A DNA stretch of 64,000 nt. Origin: Theobroma cacao (taxonomy: Eukaryota > Streptophyta > Magnoliopsida > Malvales > Malvaceae). The notes under the pieces are model-generated. The model searched no databases. It worked only from the letters and a program-made list of their open reading frames with translations, and had not been told where the DNA came from. The stretch spans positions 17,877,694-17,941,693 of the forward strand of contig NC_030854.1 of assembly GCF_000208745.1 (NCBI RefSeq), written 5' to 3'. Of the stretch, positions 60,138 through 64,000 are shown piece after piece (position 1 is the first letter of the stretch; every line of letters starts with the position of its first letter). A program made the position numbers and the translations under genes.

Positions 60138-63100
60138 TGTCACGACCCGGAACCTCCCTCAGGCCCATGACAATCGCCGCGACGTCCCGATTGACACTCA
60201 TTATCCGGAATGCCAACCGGAACCCCGCAAGGCTTACATATCAGTTTCTTTCCTTTCCTGTGAGCAATCATTGTTAAATATCGAGTTTTTAGAGAATATA
60301 TACTATTTTAGATCAAAAACAATCAAAATAAAATTTTCGCCACACAGGGGTATTTTGGTCATTTTTTTCTCAAAAATTTCGAAACTGGCTAAAACGTAAT
60401 ATACAAGTACAAAACACATAATTCATATTCAAAATGAGTTTAAAAGTCTAAAATCTTCATTTAAAACGAAATTACGGTTATTTGAATATAATAAGAAAAT
60501 AAAAGAAATATTAAGGAAAATATTCTATTTTCTTATAAAACAATATTTATAGAGTTATACGTGAATAATTTTTATAGCGTAAAAGCTAAATAAATTTATA
60601 CATACTGAAATACAGTAAGCCAAAATATTTAATTTAATTTACAATAACAAGAGGGCCCCCGAATAAACAAAAGTAAAGAGGACTGTGAACCTACGGTTTG
60701 GAAAATGCAGATCCAATGGTAGTCCTCGATGAGATCAGCTATCTACAGTCTATACTGAACCTGAAATGGGTGGAAAGGAGTTGGGTGAGATTTTGCAATC
60801 CCAATGAGTAAACAGACATTATCATAAATATCTAAAGGCGAGTAAAATGGAGGCAAGTTTAAACAACAAATTTCAACCCATTTCATAATGTTTTCAATTT
60901 ATTTCTTAAACCATAAAATATTTGTAATTTACCAAAACAGTTGTTAAGGCTTATGTCTTTTATTAAAACAAGGCTCAAGCCAAAACTAATCCTCGGGGAT
61001 ACCTTGGCCGAGGCATCTAACCGAGTCCGCCAAGGGTGTTAAAATATTCACACGTGAAACACATTTTTATTTTTAAAACCAGCCGTTCCTTGGCGTTGGC
61101 CGAGTTACACATTCACGTGGGGGTTCGACGTGAAGTGAGCTCTAATACTACCCCAGGAGTTACCCTCCTCGCCTCTACAACCGGAGTAACTATATAACTG
61201 GGTTTACCGTGCCCCTCTAATAGGCAGTCCACGGAAACCCGTCACTGCAGTGACTAACCCACCAATTTTAATAAAATTTCGACAGTATAACGTGGCTTTT
61301 ATTTATTTATCCAGCCTGCATAGTAAAACAACTTACATAAATTTCCCAATGCATTCACAAAATATAGCCACATATACTCATTTCTCATAAGCCATTCCTA
61401 GGAAAATATATATTTTTCAAGTCAATTTGTAGCCTCCAATTACTCAATTTCATAATCAATACAATATATTTTTATTTGTCACATTTATTCCTAAAACATC
61501 AAAAATCCCGTTTTAATCTCGTTCTCATTTCATAAAATACATAAAGGGCATTTAAAATAAACTCTAGATAATTTACAATAATAATAAGTTTACTCACCGT
61601 TTGTACAAACTAAAAGCTTTCTAAGCGCCCCGATCACTACTCGTCGGGTACGACTTCTTTGCCTTTTCCGGAAGGCTCTCCTCCTAGACACATTACAAAA
61701 ATTTACACAATTCATCACATTGATGCTAAATCACTATATAATTAACTTAAATCCTATACTAATGCATGGTATGAAATGCAATAGCCTAAAACGGCTTAAA
61801 CGCGGTATTAACCTATTTTTGGCACTTTGCCCGATAAATTGCTAACGCGCTCCATTTTAGCTCTAAATCATCCCATTCTCTCTCCAACATTTCTAACCAT
61901 TAAATATCAGCCAATAACCTTCTAAAAACAACAAAATCAGCTCACTCCCTTCCTTGGAAAATTCGGCCAAAAATGGGACATTAACTCGGTTAATTTTCTA
62001 CTTTGTTTTTCTATCACGTTTAATCGTTTTTCATCATTTTCTCTTCATTTCCCTTAGAATAAAATCAATTCATCATCATTGTACAGCATTGAGCATCCAG
62101 CCAAGAGTGGGTATTGTGAAAATTTAATGATTTCTTGCCCAATTTAATTTCTAAACACATTTAACTAACTAAAACTATCAATTTAACTAAAAATCAAAAC
62201 CTAAAAATTTCAATTTCTCTCCCCTAGAATTTCGTCCAGCCCTTGATATCACTTTTTGATCTCTCTCCTCAAGCATGCTAAATGGAAATAAAGGCATAGG
62301 AAAGGTAGAAATCAAGCTAAAATCGAAAAATCTTACCGTTAGACGCGTAAACGGTCGAAAACCGCGAATTTCCCTTTGAATTTTCTTGTTTCTCTTTGGT
62401 TTTTCTTTTTTTCTTCCTTTCCTCTCTATTTCCTCTCTTGTTCTTCCTTATGGCCGGCCAGCACTCAAAATTTGGGTTTAAATGGGCTGACTTTTCATTA
62501 AAATAATATTATTTCATTAAAAAATGCCACGTGTCACTTTCCCATTGGCCCATTTTTAAAATTTCATCCATTTGTTTCCAAATTTTCACCATACACTTGT
62601 CTCATATATTCATAGCTTAGATAAAATTCTCAGACTCATCCAAAGTCTCGGTGGAGTAATTTTTGAAATTTACACTTTTGCCCCCGTAAAAGTCAAAAAT
62701 TACATTTTTGCCCCAAAAATTGAAAAATTGCCCATAGACATATTTTTCATCCCTTATACTCATACCATTCTCCAATTTGTCAAATTTGATCTAAATTCTC
62801 TCAAAATCTCAAATTTTGTCCGTGGGTGGCAAAATTACGATTTTGCCCCTACACTCCAAAAATCACCAGAATTAAACTTTTTCACTTCCTATCATTAAAT
62901 TATACTCCAAATAGTTAATCTTGGTCAAAAATTTCACTCCATGATCAAATTATTATCTTAGGTGGCAAAATGACGATTTTGCCCTTGAATATCAAAATTT
63001 CTAATTTTACCCCAAATGAACCCTCGAACTCCGAACAATCATTTTTAGTCATTCCTGGACTATAAAATATTAAATTTCATCCTACAATTCCTATTTGAAC

Positions 63101-63240
63101 TAGTTCGAGGTTAAATCAACTCAAGTGTACCGTTAGGTACGATATCGGGTTTCGTCTTTTCTTATGTGCTTTCCTAGCATAATAACATGCTACTCAGTGC
63201 ATGTATGTCATGACATGTATTTATAGGGTTGGGTTTTACA
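60138..63240 (-). repeat. 5' LTR of the Tekay-type element
   Basis: 3103 bp with TG...CA ends, pairing with 51958-55060. Being the 5' LTR in element sense, it should carry the promoter; I could not fix a TATA box with confidence. The 108-codon frame at 62572-62898 is the duplicate of the one in the other LTR. Confidence 0.95.
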
Positions 63241-63245
63241 TCTAT

Positions 63246-64000
63246 ACTAGGATTCTCTTAGTAGGTTAGGATCCCATCCATCTAGTCATGGCCTTGAGTG
63301 TGCTCAACAAACCATGGTAGGTGAATTAGGTAGGCAACTGAGCTTACCAATTGTATCTTTATACAACTCCTAGATCAACTAGGTGACAACACATTGCCTA
63401 AACATATCATATATATTTCGCTTGGCCTTAGCTTTTAATTTCCATAATAATCAAGTTTCCAAGCATCCAGATTTTATGAAACTAATTGAGTAAAACCCAC
63501 CAATAGCTCAAATATACTCGTGTAAAAGTGTGACCTTGAGTGTGCTCAACAAGTCTCCGATTAAAAAAGCAGACAAGTTATCTTACTATATGATGAAGGC
63601 AACTTGGTCATGCATGGCATGCGACTCAATATATAATGAGGGATTTCATTTTTGATTTTATTAAGGTCTCATCTTTGCATGCATAGCATTTATTAAATCA
63701 CATAAAATAAATATATCACATGCATACTACTTTGCATTGCATAACATTTATTAAATTACATAAATAAATCTATCACATGCAAACTACTTCGGATGATTAT
63801 GGACTTTAACTATACTAATTTCCTTGAGCCGTCAAAGGAAACTAGCTTGGTCAAACCTAAGGGATTACATATAAGAATCTTCAAAATCTGCTTGTAATCT
63901 CCTTGTCCTCTTTGGCACCTCGAATCTCCGTTGTCAATTTTTCCAAAATTCAATTCCTAATCTATCCTAATTCTAATTACATTTGAATGTAGAAACCTCA
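63246..64000. other. Flanking DNA of the Gypsy insertion
   Basis: Continuation of the sequence at 51952. The word ccttgagtgtgctcaacaa occurs twice (about 63292 and 63532), and a unit of about 55 bp (catttattaaat through actactt) is tandemly repeated at 63687-63790. It resembles non-coding copia sequence, but no domain is readable. Confidence 0.4.

Larger units (their letters stand above)
51958..63240 (-). mobile_element. Nearly intact Tekay-type (chromovirus) Gypsy retrotransposon
   Basis: 11283 bp with a perfect 5-bp target duplication, tctat, at 51953-51957 and 63241-63245. Both LTRs are 3103 bp (TG...CA). On the minus strand the order is 5' LTR 63240-60138, primer-binding site, gag-pol 59956-55547 plus a chromodomain part ending at 55100, polypurine tract (aaggggggtagaat, 55061-55074), and 3' LTR 55060-51958. 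The chromodomain at the C-terminus and the long LTRs place it with Tekay/Del chromoviruses; lineage is inferred from motifs. The intact frame and few LTR differences point to a recent insertion. Confidence 0.95.

Overview
This window is nuclear DNA from a flowering plant, most likely a dicot. It is AT-rich and holds only two intact host genes, one of them interrupted by GT-AG introns. Almost everything else is retrotransposon and DNA-transposon sequence at several stages of decay. The style of the Gypsy Gag-Pol suggests Malvaceae (cacao-like), but that is an impression from memory and not something the sequence proves.

Layout. 1-2400: remnants of two LTR families, a Tekay-type LTR fragment and an Athila/Tat-like LTR. 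2525-12375: a decayed Ty1/copia element with a perfect 5-bp target-site duplication (TSD). Its 5' LTR was split by a non-autonomous hAT element, and that hAT was itself split by a copia-type solo LTR. 12376-14750: AT-rich upstream DNA ending in a polypurine tract and a promoter. 15021-15743: an intronless VQ-motif gene (calmodulin-binding protein 25-like). 17.0-24 kb: L1-type LINE debris carrying an 808-bp hAT element and a 2.66-kb solo LTR. 25281-28146: a Tekay-type solo LTR. 33159-40080, minus strand: a seven-exon Mpv17/PMP22-family gene that can be followed exon by exon. 41.3-51.9 kb: Athila/Tat-like and copia-like remnants, a 254-bp tandem repeat, a 113-bp inverted repeat and a short solo LTR. 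51958-63240, minus strand: a nearly intact Tekay-type chromovirus retrotransposon with two 3103-bp LTRs, a 5-bp TSD and a 1469-codon Gag-Pol frame. 63246-64000: continuation of the DNA that element landed in.

The two host genes look unrelated: one is probably a nuclear WRKY-cofactor protein, the other an organelle membrane protein. I see no operon-like or novel multigene system. The most interesting signals are a candidate 84-bp intron between integrase and chromodomain of the Gypsy element, LTR differences that cluster at the LTR ends, nesting that fixes the relative order of insertions, and a hairpin-forming repeat built around a recurring ATGTATCGATACAT palindrome. Copy identities rest on reading by eye; no database search was possible.
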